Origin: Hemibagrus wyckioides
Taxonomy: Eukaryota > Chordata > Actinopteri > Siluriformes > Bagridae
Length of the DNA: 64,000 nt
Reading direction: 5' to 3'
NCBI RefSeq assembly: GCF_019097595.1
Contig: NC_080734.1
Location: forward strand, 13,476,392-13,540,391
Part shown: in pieces, positions 1-14,000 of the stretch
How positions within the stretch are numbered: the first letter of the stretch is position 1
How the letters are laid out: each line of letters begins with the position of its first letter
Notes under the pieces: model-generated
The model's database searches: none
Seen by the model: only the letters and a program-made list of their open reading frames with translations
What the model was told of the DNA's origin: nothing
Program-made: the position numbers and the translations under genes

Positions 1-104
1 GCTTCCTTTTTTTTTCTTCAGTCAGTGTCAGAATTTTTAGTTAAAATTTTTATAAACATTACACATCTTCACATTTCCTGTTGAATCTACTCTCTGTGTT
101 TTAG

Positions 105-402
105 ACATTTACAAGATGTTGTGGAGCACTCCTCCTTCAGTCAGCACAAGCGACTGCATTTTGAGACCAGGCTGCAGAAGCTTCAGGAGCTGCAAGAGCA
201 AACTGCATCCCTACCTGTGCATTTTCCCTGGCCAGGCTTGACTGAGAAGAAGGTAGTTGTGGAGCAGGCTCATTATCTCCTGGAGAAAGCTAAAGCCCTG
301 GAATCTGAAGTTAATGCATTGAAATGTCATCAGGTCCCGTTAACTGATCAGTCCTGGAATAGCCTGGAGAGTAGTGTCTCCAGCTTAGTCAAACAAATCA
401 GT
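105..402 (+). CDS. syne2: Exon 1 (window numbering): spectrin-like helices
   Basis: The acceptor is a T-rich tract ending ttttag at 104 and the donor is gtaagc at 403. The exon enters with the last base of a codon and ends in phase 0. The product has Leu/Glu heptads (RLQKLQELQEQT, YLLEKAKALESEV) around a Pro/Trp linker (FPWPGL), as between helices of a spectrin repeat. Confidence 0.88.
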
Positions 403-507
403 GTAAGCAACTCTGATGTATTTTATATCAGCAGTGTATTATGTGTTATAGAGCAATGGAAAATATTATAGCCAATCAAACCTGTGTATGTTTGTGTGCA
501 TGTACAG

Positions 508-660
508 GATGTATGTGGCCGTCTGGATGAAAGCATTCAAGCAGAAAGTCACTGCAGCCTTGTGCTAAATCAGTGCAGTGAAACTCTGGACACTATGCAG
601 AAGGAAATGCTTATGTCCTCACTTAAAAAAGACCAGAAGTCTAAAATAGTCACGTTAAAG
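508..660 (+). CDS. syne2: Exon 2: spectrin-like helix
   Basis: Acceptor acag ends at 507 and donor gtaaga starts at 661. The 51 codons are phase 0 at both ends and begin DVCGRLDESIQ. The product is amphipathic helix ending in a Lys-rich stretch. Confidence 0.88.
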
Positions 661-820
661 GTAAGAATGCACGTGCATGTTAATTTTACAAAGTTGTGTA
701 ACACTGTGAGACTTCAGTCACTTGTGCAGACATAATTATATGGACACAAGCTCTTGCAACACATGCAAACAAATACAGATTAACAGATATGCATACTGAC
801 TCATATATGTTATGTCATAG

Positions 821-1033
821 GTCTTGTGTCAAACTCTGGATCATGAAGATAAGAATCTACAAGAAGTCAAAATACTGACCACTTCCCTGCTGAAAAACTG
901 CACTCCAGAAGGACAGACAGTCTTGTCTCAGGATATTCAGACTCTGCTCAATAAGCATACAATGCTTAGGAAGTCTACTAATGAACAGCTTCAGCATTTA
1001 CAAAGCCGAAAGGCAGGAGAAACAGGTTTCGAA
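821..1033 (+). CDS. syne2: Exon 3: spectrin-like helix, last exon before the giant exon
   Basis: Acceptor catag ends at 820 and a strong donor gtgagt starts at 1034. The 71 codons are phase 0 at both ends. The residues include LLNKHTMLRKSTNEQLQHLQ, a long amphipathic helix, and end GETGFE. The phase-0 end fixes which acceptor exon 4 can use. Confidence 0.88.
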
Positions 1034-2017
1034 GTGAGTATTAAAGATCATGTAATGTCTTAGTGAATTGTGGGGTGGCTATAGAGAGCAATTTCTTAAA
1101 AAAAAAAAAAAACAAGTAGAAAATGACAGATAATCTTCTACCTGTTATATGATGTAACTGCAAAGGTGTCATATCAACAGGGTGTGTACTAAGGAGGCCT
1201 TGGGCAAAAACAGCCCTGTCACCTTGTCTTGTGCTGTTTTACATTAGTGTGATTTGAATAAACATAAATTTTATTTGAAATAAAGCCAACAGAGGTATTT
1301 AGTCAATCTTAAAGCAGGATTTCACTCCAAAACTATTCAAATAATGAAATTATGTAAACTAAAGTTCTGAGATGGTTCTTAAATCATAGTATACAACATT
1401 GTAGACACCATAGATTTTATTATATAGCACAGCAAAAAGTCCAGACAAAACAGAGTTTGTGTTCATTTTTGCCGAGTTGATTCATTACATATTATAGCCA
1501 TGGTAATACACTGTTACCATGGCATTCTCAGAAGTACACCATGTAATCTTCTAAATAGCACAGCCACTTTAAATGAGTAACTCTGCCATTAACCTAGATT
1601 GCAATTCAGCTCATCAATGTTAAGTGCTTACGTTGGTTGTCCAGTTAGAGAATATCCTGGCTATGACAAAGATTCTGTCAAGAGGCTTTACTTCTAGCTC
1701 ATTTGTAACATGATTTATCTAAATGTACCTGGGAGTTCCTGGGATTAGTCATTCAGTATTAGACTGATTTAATATTGGTATATTTTTTAATATATGTATG
1801 ATCATATTCAATGCAGGCGGTTGCTCACTATATAGAGGATGACGCCTAGAATTACTCCTAACCTAATTAGCAAAATAAAACAGCATATGAAATGTTCTTT
1901 AAGTGAAACTAAGCATCCGCTGAACATTACTAAAGCCATGACAGATTATGGACAGTGCACTGAGCTGTTTTTTTACCACTAGTGAAAATAATCAGCATTT
2001 CAGCTTCTGCTCCTAAG
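1034..2017 (+). other. Intron 3, no gene seen
   Basis: AT-rich intron of 984 bp with a poly(A) run near 1098-1112. No open frame or recognised repeat is apparent. The 3' end has three candidate acceptor AGs (ending 1982, 1995 and 2003) before the one at 2017 that I use. Confidence 0.6.
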
Positions 2018-5000
2018 CTTATGATAAATGTTGTTCTTGAAACTGATATTTCTACATCCAATCACGAAAGTTCACTGTTTGCTTCTGATTCTACTGCATA
2101 TGAAAATGTAACTAAACCTATTTCTTTATTCACTATGCATTATAATCAGGCAACTAAAAGAGAAGAGGAAGATGTTAAACACAGTAATGACGTTACTGTA
2201 GAGGGAATGCAATCATCCTCACCTATGGAATCACTGCAACCAGGTCAGACTGAAAAAGTTATTTTTACATCCAAAATCAAAGCCAGTGCAAAGAGATCTC
2301 CAGATAAGCACCAACAAACGGAACACGAAAGGGCAATCCCAACTGATAGAAAAGAATCAGATAAAGAACAGACAAAATCAGAAGGAGACACTTGTAAAAT
2401 CAGAAAAGGAAGCAAACAAAAACGAGAAGAATTTGAGTTTTTGCACAGTACAGTTGGAGAGGTTCTTGACATTTCTAGAACAGAAGTAGATTTAAGTCAG
2501 ATATCTGATGTAAACCAGACTGATTCTTCTATGATACACATGGACAGTGACACCCAAAGTAGTCATGGTGGCCCAAAAGTTCATACCATCCTTCTGGATG
2601 TTGTTCAGCCTAATGCCAGCTACCAGCAAAATGATGGCTCTATAGATCAGGACAGAAAAGAGAGACAACAGAAATCAACTGCAGATAAGAAAAGTACAAA
2701 GAAACTGGACACTAAACACTCTAAAGGAAAAGACAGGCCTTTTCCCAAGCAATCTAGTCCTACTAAGAAACAAAAGAAAAGCAAGAGTGGGATGAGCACA
2801 GATCAGACAGTTAATACAGTAGATGGGAATAGTGAAACAACAATCTGCAAAGAAGTGAATGAAGGCAGTGCTCTGCATCATCAAACAACTAGCACAAGGC
2901 ATATTCATGCCGCAGACACAACAAAGGATGCATTCACAGAAGAGGATGTGCTGCAAAATCAGGGAGGTGATGAATCAAAAGATCACCAACAACCGGAGCA
3001 CGAAAGGGCATTCCCAACTGACAGAAAACAATCAGATAAAGAACAGCCAAAATCAGAAGAAGACACTAGTAAGATCATAAAAGGAAGTGAACAAAAACAT
3101 TCTTTAGAGGCAGATGTGCAGCAAAATCAGGCAGTTCATAGAAAAGGTCCTGATGCCATAACCATTTCCTACCAGCAAAATGATGGCTCTATAGATCAGG
3201 ACAGAAAAGAGAGACAACAGAAATCAACTGCAGATGAGAAATTTACAAAGAAACTGGACACTAAACACTCTAAAGGAAAAGACAGGCCTTTTCCCAAGCA
3301 ATCTAGTCCTACTAAGAAAGATCACCAACAACCGGAGCATGAAAGGGCATTCCCAACTGACAGAAAACAATCAGATAAAGAACAGCCAAAATCAGAAGAC
3401 GACACTAGTAAGATGATAAAAGGAAGTGAACAAAAACAAGAAGAATTACATTCTTCACACAGTACAGTAGCAGAGGGTAGAAGCAGAACAGAAATAGATT
3501 TAAGTCAGATACCTGATGTAAAGCAGCCTGATTCTTGTTTGATACACATGGACAGTGACACCCAAAGTAGTCATGGTGTCCCAAAAGTTCATACCATCCT
3601 TCTGGATGTTGTTCAGCCTACATTAAATCTCGAGAAGCACCAGCCAACTGATGATGATGCCTTTGGTCCTAAAAGGTCTGCTACTCAATCAGAGGATCTG
3701 AAATCAGATAAGACAAAATCTAGTGAGGATCTCATGCAGTCACTGGATAGTCGAGAGGAAATGCAATCGCCCATGCAAACAAAACCATTACAACCAAGTG
3801 AGAATGAAAATGCTAATCTTCAACAAGTCCAAACTCCTGCTGGTGTTGAAGATTCCTGTAGAGGCAAAGATGTGTCACATCATCAAGCTTCTACGTTATC
3901 TGACATTGATTCTTTAGAGGCAGATGTGCAGCAAAATCAGGCAGTTCATAGAAAAGGTCCTGATGCCATAACCATTTCCTACCAGCAAAATGATGGCTCT
4001 ATAGATCAGGACAGAAAAGAGAGACAACAGAAATCAACTGCAGATGAGAAATGTACAAAGAAACTGGACACTAAACACTCTAAAGGAAAAGACAGGCCTT
4101 TTCCCAAGCAATCTAGTCCTACTAAGAAAGATCACCAACAACCGGAGCATGAAAGGGCATTCCCAACTGACAGAAAACATTCAGATAAAGAACAGCCAAA
4201 ATCAGAAGAAGACACTAGTAAGATCATAAAAGGAAGTGAACAAAAACAAGAAGAATTACATTCTTCACACAGTACAGTAGCAGAGGGTAGAAGCAGAACA
4301 GAAATAGATTTAAGTCAGATACCTGATGTAAAGCAGCCTGATTCTTGTATGATACACATGGACAGTGACACCCAAAGTAGTCATGGTGTCCCAAAAGTTC
4401 ATACCATCCTTCTGGATGTTGTTCAGCCTACATTAAATCTCGAGAAGCACCAGCCAACTGATGATGATGCCTTTGGTCCTAAAAGGTCTGCTACTCAATC
4501 AGAGGATCTGAAATCAGATAAGACAAAATCTTGTGAGGATCTCATGCAGTCACTGGATAGTCGAGAGGAAATGCAATCGCCCATGCAAACAAAACCACTA
4601 CAACCAAGTGAGAATGAAAATGCTAATCTTCAACAAGTCCAAACTCCTGCTGGTGTTGAAGATTCCTGTAGAGGCAAAGATGTGTCACATCATGAAGCTT
4701 CTACGTTATCTGACATTGATTCTTTAGAGGCAGATGTGCAGCAAAATCAGGCAGTTCATAGAAAAGGTCCTGATGCCATAACCATTTCCTACCAGCAAAA
4801 TGATGGCTCTATAGATCAGGACAGAAAAGAGAGACAACAGAAATCAACTGCAGATGAGAAATGTACAAAGAAACTGGACACTAAACACTCTAAAGGAAAA
4901 GACAGGCCTTTTCCCAAGCAATCTAGTCCTACTAAGAAAGATCACCAACAACCGGAGCACGAAAGGGCATTCCCAACTGACAGAAAACAATCAGATAAAG

Positions 5001-8000
5001 AACAGCCAAAATCAGAAGAAGACACTAGTGAGATCATAAAAGGAAGTGAACAAAAACATTCTTTAGAGGCAGATGTGCAGCAAAATCAGGCAGTTCATAG
5101 AAAAGGTCCTGATGCCATAACCATTTCCTACCAGCAAAATGATGGCTCTATAGATCAGGACAGAAAAGAGAGACAACAGAAATCAACTGCAGATGAGAAA
5201 TGTACAAAGAAACTGGACACTAAACACTCTAAAGGAAAAGACAGGCCTTTTCCCAAGCAATCTAGTCCTACTAAGAAAGATCACCAACAACCGGAGCACG
5301 AAAGGGCATTCCCAACTGACAGAAAACAATCAGATAAAGAACAGCCAAAATCAGAAGAAGACACTAGTAAGATCATAAAAGGAAGTGAACAAAAACAAGA
5401 AGAATTACATTCTTCACACAGTACAGTAGCAGAGGGTAGAAGCAGAACAGAAATAGATTTAAGTCAGATACCTGATGTAAAGCAGCCTGATTCTTGTATG
5501 ATACACATGGACAGTGACACCCAAAGTAGTCATGGTGGCCCAAAAGTTCATACCATCCTTCTGGATGTTGTTCAGCCTACATTAAATCTCGAGAAGCACC
5601 AGCCAACTGATGATGATGCCTTTGGTCCTAAAAGGTCTGCTACTCAATCAGAGGATCTGAAATCAGATAAGACAAAATCTAGTGAGGATCTCATGCAGTC
5701 ACTGGATAGTCGAGAGGAAATGCAATCGCCCATGCAAACAAAACCACTACAACCAAGTGAGAATGAAAATGCTAATCTTCAACAAGTCCAAACTCCTGCT
5801 GGTGTTGAAGATTCCTGTAGAGGCAAAGATGTGTCACATCATGAAGCTTCTACGTTATCTGACATTGATTCTTTAGAGGCAGATGTGCAGCAAAATCAGG
5901 CAGTTCATAGAAAAGGTCCTGATGCCATAACCATTTCCTACCAGCAAAATGATGGCTCTATAGATCAGGACAGAAAAGAGAGACAACAGAAATCAACTGC
6001 AGATGAGAAATGTACAAAGAAACTGGACACTAAACACTCTAAAGGAAAAGACAGGCCTTTTCCCAAGCAATCTAGTCCTACTAAGAAAGATCACCAACAA
6101 CCGGAGCACGAAAGGGCATTCCCAACTGACAGAAAACAATCAGATAAAGAACAGCCAAAATCAGAAGACGACACTAGTAAGATCATAAAAGGAAGTGAAC
6201 AAAAACAAGAAGAATTACATTCTTCACACAGTACAGTAGCAGAGGGTAGAAGCAGAACAGAAATAGATTTAAGTCAGATCCCTGATGTAAAGCAGCCTGA
6301 TTCTTGTATGATACACATGGACAGTGACACCCAAAGTAGTCATGGTGGCCCAAAAGTTCATACCATCCTTCTGGATGTTGTTCAGCCTACATTAAATCTC
6401 GAGAAGCACCAGCCAACTGATGATGATGCCTTTGGTCCTAAAAGGTCTGCTACTCAATCAGAGGATCTGAAATCAGATAAGACAAAATCTAGTGAGGATC
6501 TCATGCAGTCACTGGATAGTCGAGAGGAAATGCAATCGCCCATGCAAACAAAACCACTACAACCAAGTGAGAATGAAAATGCTAATCTTCAACAAGTCCA
6601 AACTCCTGCTGGTGTTGAAGATTCCTGTAGAGGCAAAGATGTGTCACATCATCAAGCTTCTACGTTATCTGACATTGATTCTTTAGAGGCAGATGTGCAG
6701 CAAAATCAGGCAGTTCATAGAAAAGGTCCTGATGCCATAACCATTTCCTACCAGCAAAATGATAGCTCTATAGATCAGGACAGAAAAGAGAGACAACAGA
6801 AATCAACTGCAGATGAGAAATGTACAAAGAAACTGGACACTAAACACTCTAAAGGAAAAGACAGGCCTTTTCCCAAGCAATCTAGTCCTACTAAGAAAGA
6901 TCACCAACAACCGGAGCACGAAAGGGCATTCCCAACTGACAGAAAACAATCAGATAAAGAACAGCCAAAATCAGAAGAAGACACTAGTGAGATCATAAAA
7001 GGAAGTGAACAAAAACATTCTTTAGAGGCAGATGTGCAGCAAAATCAGGCAGTTCATAGAAAAGGTCCTGACGCCATAACCATTTCCTACCAGCAAAATG
7101 ATGGCTCTATAGATCAGGACAGAAAAGAGAGACAACAGAAATCAACTGCAGATGAGAAATGTACAAAGAAACTGGGCACTAAACACTCTAAAGGAAAAGA
7201 CAGGCCTTTTCCCAAGCAATCTAGTCCTACTAAGAAAGATCACCAACAACCGGAGCACGAAAGGGCATTCCCAACTGACAGAAAACAATCAGATGAAGAA
7301 CAGCCAAAATCAGAAGACGACACTAGTAAGATCATAAAAGGAAGTGAACAAAAACAAGAAGAATTACATTCTTCACACAGTACAGTAGCAGAGGGTAGAA
7401 GCAGAACAGAAATAGATTTAAGTCAGATCCCTGATGTAAAGCAGCCTGATTCTTGTATGATACACATGGACAGTGACACCCAAAGTAGTCATGGTGGCCC
7501 AAAAGTTCATACCATCCTTCTGGATGTTGTTCAGCCTACATTAAATCTCGAGAAGCACCAGCCAACTGATGATGATGCCTTTGGTCCTAAAAGGTCTGCT
7601 ACTCAATCAGAGGATCTGAAATCAGATAAGACAAAATCTAGTGAGGATCTCATGCAGTCACTGGATAGTCGAGAGGAAATGCAATCGCCCATGCAAACAA
7701 AACCACTACAACCAAGTGAGAATGAAAATGCTAATCTTCAACAAGTCCAAACTCCTGCTGGTGTTGAAGATTCCTGTAGAGGCAAAGATGTGTCACATCA
7801 TCAAGCTTCTACGTTATCTGACATTGATTCTTTAGAGGCAGATGTGCAGCCAAATCAGGCAGTTCATAGAAAAGGTCCTGATGCCATAACCATTTCCTAC
7901 CAGCAAAATGATAGCTCTATAGATCAGGACAGAAAAGAGAGACAACAGAAATCAACTGCAGATGAGAAATGTACAAAGAAACTGGACACTAAACACTCTA

Positions 8001-11000
8001 AAGGAAAAGACAGGCCTTTTCCCAAGCAATCTAGTCCTACTAAGAAAGATCACCAACAACCGGAGCACGAAAGGGCATTCCCAACTGACAGAAAACAATC
8101 AGATAAAGAACAGCCAAAATCAGAAGAAGACACTAGTGAGATCATAAAAGGAAGTGAACAAAAACATTCTTTAGAGGCAGATGTGCAGCAAAATCAGGCA
8201 GTTCATAGAAAAGGTCCTGACGCCATAACCATTTCCTACCAGCAAAATGATGGCTCTATAGATCAGGACAGAAAAGAGAGACAACAGAAATCAACTGCAG
8301 ATGAGAAATGTACAAAGAAACTGGGCACTAAACACTCTAAAGGAAAAGACAGGCCTTTTCCCAAGCAATCTAGTCCTACTAAGAAAGATCACCAACAACC
8401 GGAGCACGAAAGGGCATTCCCAACTGACAGAAAACAATCAGATGAAGAACAGCCAAAATCAGAAGACGACACTAGTAAGATCATAAAAGGAAGTGAACAA
8501 AAACAAGAAGAATTACATTCTTCACACAGTACAGTAGCAGAGGGTAGAAGCAGAACAGAAATAGATTTAAGTCAGATCCCTGATGTAAAGCAGCCTGATT
8601 CTTGTATGATACACATGGACAGTGACACCCAAAGTAGTCATGGTGGCCCAAAAGTTCATACCATCCTTCTGGATGTTGTTCAGCCTACATTAAATCTCGA
8701 GAAGCACCAGCCAACTGATGATGATGCCTTTGGTCCTAAAAGGTCTGCTACTCAATCAGAGGATCTGAAATCAGATAAGACAAAATCTAGTGAGGATCTC
8801 ATGCAGTCACTGGATAGTCGAGAGGAAATGCAATCGCCCATGCAAACAAAACCACTACAACCAAGTGAGAATGAAAATGCTAATCTTCAACAAGTCCAAA
8901 CTCCTGCTGGTGTTGAAGATTCCTGTAGAGGCAAAGATGTGTCACATCATCAAGCTTCTACGTTATCTGACATTGATTCTTTAGAGGCAGATGTGCAGCA
9001 AAATCAGACAGTTCATAGAATAGGTCCTGATGCCATAACCATTTCCTACCAGCAAAATGATGGCTCTATAGATCAGGACAGAAAAGAGAGACAACAGAAA
9101 TCAACTGCAGATGAGAAATGTACAAAGAAACTGGACACTAAACACTCTAAAGGAAAAGACAGGCCTTTTCCCAAGCAATCTAGTCCTACTAAGAAAGATC
9201 ACCAACAACCGGAGCACGAAAGGGCATTCCCAACTGACAGAAAACAATCAGATAAAGAACAGCCAAAATCAGAAGAAGACACTAGTAAGATCATAAAAGG
9301 AAGTGAACAAAAACAAGAAGAATTACATTCTTCACACAGTACAGTAGCAGAGGGTAGAAGCAGAACAGAAATAGATTTAAGTCAGATACCTGATGTAAAG
9401 CAGCCTGATTCTTGTATGATACACATGGACAGTGACACCCAAAGTAGTCATGGTGGCCCAAAAGTTCATACCATCCTTCTGGATGTTGTTCAGCCTACAT
9501 TAAATCTCGAGAAGCACCAGCCAACTGATGATGATGCCTTTGGTCCTAAAAGGTCTGCTACTCAATCAGAGGATCTGAAATCAGATAAGACAAAATCTAG
9601 TGAGGATCTCATGCAGTCACTGGATAGTCGAGAGGAAATGCAATCGCCCATGCAAACAAAACCACTACAACCAAGTGAGAATGAAAATGCTAATCTTCAA
9701 CAAGTCCAAACTCCTTCTGTTGTTGAAGATTCCTGTAGAGGCAAAGATGTGTCACATCATCAAGCTTCTACATTATCTGACATTGATTCTTTAGAGGCAG
9801 ATGTGCAGCAAAATCAGGCAGTTCATAGAAAAGGGCCTGATGCCATAACCATTTCCTCCCAGCAAAATGATGGCTCTATAGATCAGGACAGAAAAGAGAG
9901 ACAACAGAAATCAACTGCAGATGAGAAATGTACAAAGAAACTGGACACTAAACACTCTAAAGGAAAAGACAGGCCTTTTCCCAAGCAATCTAGTCCTACT
10001 AAGAAAGATCACCAACAACCGGAGCACGAAAGGGCATTCCCAACTGACAGAAAACAATCAGATGAAGAACAGCCAAAATCAGAAGACGACACTAGTAAGA
10101 TCATAAAAGGAAGTGAACAAAAACAAGAAGAATTACATTCTTCACACAGTACAGTAGCAGAGGGTAGAAGCAGAACAGAAATAGATTTAAGTCAGATCCC
10201 TGATGTAAAGCAGCCTGATTCTTGTATGATACACATGGACAGTGACACCCAAAGTAGTCATGGTGGCCCAAAAGTTCATACCATCCTTCTGGATGTTGTT
10301 CAGCCTACATTAAATCTCGAGAAGCACCAGCCAACTGATGATGATGCCTTTGGTCCTAAAAGGTCTGCTACTCAATCAGAGGATCTGAAATCAGATAAGA
10401 CAAAATCTAGTGAGGATCTCATGCAGTCACTGGATAGTCGAGAGGAAATGCAATCGCCCATGCAAATAAAACCACTGCAACCAAGTGAGAATGAAAATGC
10501 TAATCTCCAACAAGTCCAAACTCCTGCTGGTGTTGAAGATTCCTGTAGAGGCAAAGATGTGTCACATCATCAAGCTTCTACATTATCTGACATTGATTCT
10601 TTAGAGGCAGATGTGCAGCAAAATCAGGCAGTTCATAGAAAAGGTCCTGATGCCATAACCATTTCCTACCAGCAAAATGATGGCTCTATAGATCAGGACA
10701 GAAAAGAGAGACAACAGAAATCAACTGCAGATGAGAAATGTACAAAGAAACTGGACACTAAACACTCTAAAGGAAAAGACAGGCCTTTTCCCAAGCAATC
10801 TAGTCCTACTAAGAAAGATCACCAACAACCGGAGCACGAAAGGGCATTCCCAACTGACAGAAAACAATCAGATAACGAACAGCCAAAATCAGAAGAAGAC
10901 ACTAGTAAGATCATAAAAGGAAGTGAACAAAAACATTCTTTAGAGGCAGATGTGCAGCAAAATGAGGCAGTTCATAGAACAGGTCCTGATGGCATAACCA

Positions 11001-14000
11001 TTTCCTCCCAGCAAAATGATGGCTCTATAGATCAGGACAGAAAAGAGAGACAACAGAAATCAACTGCAGATGAGAAATGTACAAAGAAACTGGACACTAA
11101 ACACTCTAAAGGAAAAGACAGGCCTTTTCCCAAGCAATCTAGTCCTACTAAGAAAGATCGCCAACAACCGGAGCACGAAAGGGCATTCCTAACTGACAGA
11201 AAACAATCAGATAAAGAACAGCCAAAATCAGAAGACGACACTAGTAAGATCATAAAAGGAAGTGAACAAAAACAAGAAGATTTACATTCTTCACACAGTA
11301 CAGTAGCAGAGGGTAGAAGCAGAACAGAAATAGATTTAAGTCAGATACCTGATGTAAAGCAGCCTGATTCTTGTATGATACACATGGACAGTGACACCCA
11401 AAGTAGTCATGGTGTCCCAAAAGTTCATACCATCCTTCTGGATGTTGTTCAGCCTACATTAAATCTCGAGAAGCACCAGCCAACTGATGATGATGCCTTT
11501 GGTCCTAAAAGGTCTGCTACTCAATCAGAGGATCTGAAATCAGATAAGACAAAATCTAGTGAGAATCTCATGCAGTCACTGGATAGTCGAGAGGAAATGC
11601 AATCGCCCATGCAAACAAAACCACTACAACCAAGTGAGAATGAAAATGCTAATCTTCAACAAGTCCAAACTCCTTCTGTTGTTGAAGATTCCTGTAGAGG
11701 CAAAGATGTGTCACATCATCAAGCTTCTACATTATCTGACATTGATTCTTTAGAGGCAGATGTGCAGCAAAATCAGGCAGTTCATAGAAAAGGTCCTGAT
11801 GCCATAACCATTTCCTTCCAGCAAAATGATGGCTCTATAGATCAGGACAGAAAAGAGAGACAACAGAAATCAACTGCAGATGAGAAATGTACAAAGAAAC
11901 TGGACACTAAACACTCTAAAGGAACAGACAGGCCTTTTCCCAAGCAATCTAGTCCTACTAAGAAAGATCACCAACAACCGGAGCACGAAAGGGCATTCCC
12001 AACTGACAGAAAACTATCAGATGAAGAACAGCCAAAATCAGAAGACGACACTAGTAAGATCATAAAAGGAAGTGAACAAAAACAAGAAGAATTACATTCT
12101 TCACACAGTACAGTAGCAGAGGGTAGAAGCAGAACAGAAATAGATTTAAGTCAGATACCTGATGTAAAGCAGCCTGATTCTTGTTTGATACACATGGACA
12201 GTGACACCCAAAGTAGTCATGGTGGCCCAAAAGTTCATACCATCCTTCTGGATGTTGTTCAGCCTACATTAAATCTCGAGAAGCACCAGCCAACTGATCA
12301 TGATGCCTGTGGTCCTAAAAGGTCTGCTACTCAATCAGAGGATCTGAAATCAGATAAGACAAAATCTAGTGAGGATCTCATGCAGTCACTGGATAGTCGA
12401 GAGGAAATGCAATCGCCCATGCAAACAAAACCACTACAACCAAGTGAGAATGAAAATGCTAATCTTCAACAAGTCCAAACTCCTTCTGTTGTTGAAGATT
12501 CCTGTAGAGGCAAAGATGTGTCACATCATGAAGCTTCTACGTTATCTGACATTGATTCTTTAGAGGCAGATGTGCAGCAAAATCAGGCAGTTCATAGAAA
12601 AGGTCCTGATGCCATAACCATTTCCTACCAGCAAAATGATGGCTCTATAGATCAGGACAGAAAAGAGAGACAACAGAAATCAACTGCAGATGAGAAATGT
12701 ACAAAGAAACTGGACACTAAACACTCTAAAGGAAAAGACAGGCCTTTTCCCAAGCAATCTAGTCCTACTAAGAAAGATCACCAACAACCGGAGCACGAAA
12801 GGGCATTCCCAACTGACAGAAAACAATCAGATAACGAACAGCCAAAATCAGAAGAAGACACTAGTAAGATCATAAAAGGAAGTGAACAAAAACATTCTTT
12901 AGAGGCAGATGTGCAGCAAAATGAGGCAGTTCATAGAAAAGGTCCTGATGCCATAACCATTTCCTCCCAGCAACATGATGGCTCTATAGATCAGGACAGA
13001 AAAGAGAGACAACAGAAATCAACTGCAGATGAGAAATGTACAAAGAAACTGGACACTAAACACTCTAAAGGAAAAGACAGGCCTTTTCCCAAGCAATCTA
13101 GTCCTACTAAGAAAGATCGCCAACAACCGGAGCACGAAAGGGCATTCCTAACTGACAGAAAACAATCAGATAAAGAACAGCCAAAATCAGAAGACGACAC
13201 TAGTAAGATCATAAAAGGAAGTGAACAAAAACAAGAAGATTTACATTCTTCACACAGTACAGTAGCAGAGGGTAGAAGCAGAACAGAAATAGATTTAAGT
13301 CAGATACCTGATGTAAAGCAGCCTGATTCTTGTATGATACACATGGACAGTGACACCCAAAGTAGTCATGGTGTCCCAAAAGTTCATACCATCCTTCTGG
13401 ATGTTGTTCAGCCTACATTAAATCTCGAGAAGCACCAGCCAACTGATGATGATGCCTTTGGTCCTAAAAGGTCTGCTACTCAATCAGAGGATCTGAAATC
13501 AGATAAGACAAAATCTAGTGAGGATCTCATGCAGTCACTGGATAGTCGAGAGGAAATGCAATCGCCCATGCAAACAAAACCACTGCAACCAAGTGAGAAT
13601 GAAAATGCTAATCTCCAACAAGTCCAAACTCCTGCTGGTGTTGAGGATTCCTGTAGAGGCAAAGATGTGTCACATCATCAAGCTTCTACATTATTTGACA
13701 TTGATTCTTTAGAGGCAGATGTGCAGCAAAATCAGGCAGTTCATAGAAAAGGTCCTGTTGCCATTACCATTTCCTACCAGCAAAATGATGGCTCTATAGA
13801 TCAGGACAGAAAAGAGAGACAACAGAAATCAACTGCAGATGAGAAATGTACAAAGAAACTGGACACTAAACACTCTAAAGGAAAAGACAGGCCTTTTCCC
13901 AAGCAATCTAGTCCTACTAAGAAAGATCGCCAACAACCGGAGCACGAAAGGGCATTCCCAACTGACAGAAAACAATCAGATAAAGAACAGCCAAAATCAG

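Noticed and set aside
1982..2017. Extending the giant exon up to 1982, or using acceptors ending at 1982, 1995 or 2003
   Set aside because: Exon 3 ends in phase 0, and only the acceptor ending at 2017 restores the long frame. Starting at 1983 in phase 0 would hit an immediate TGA.
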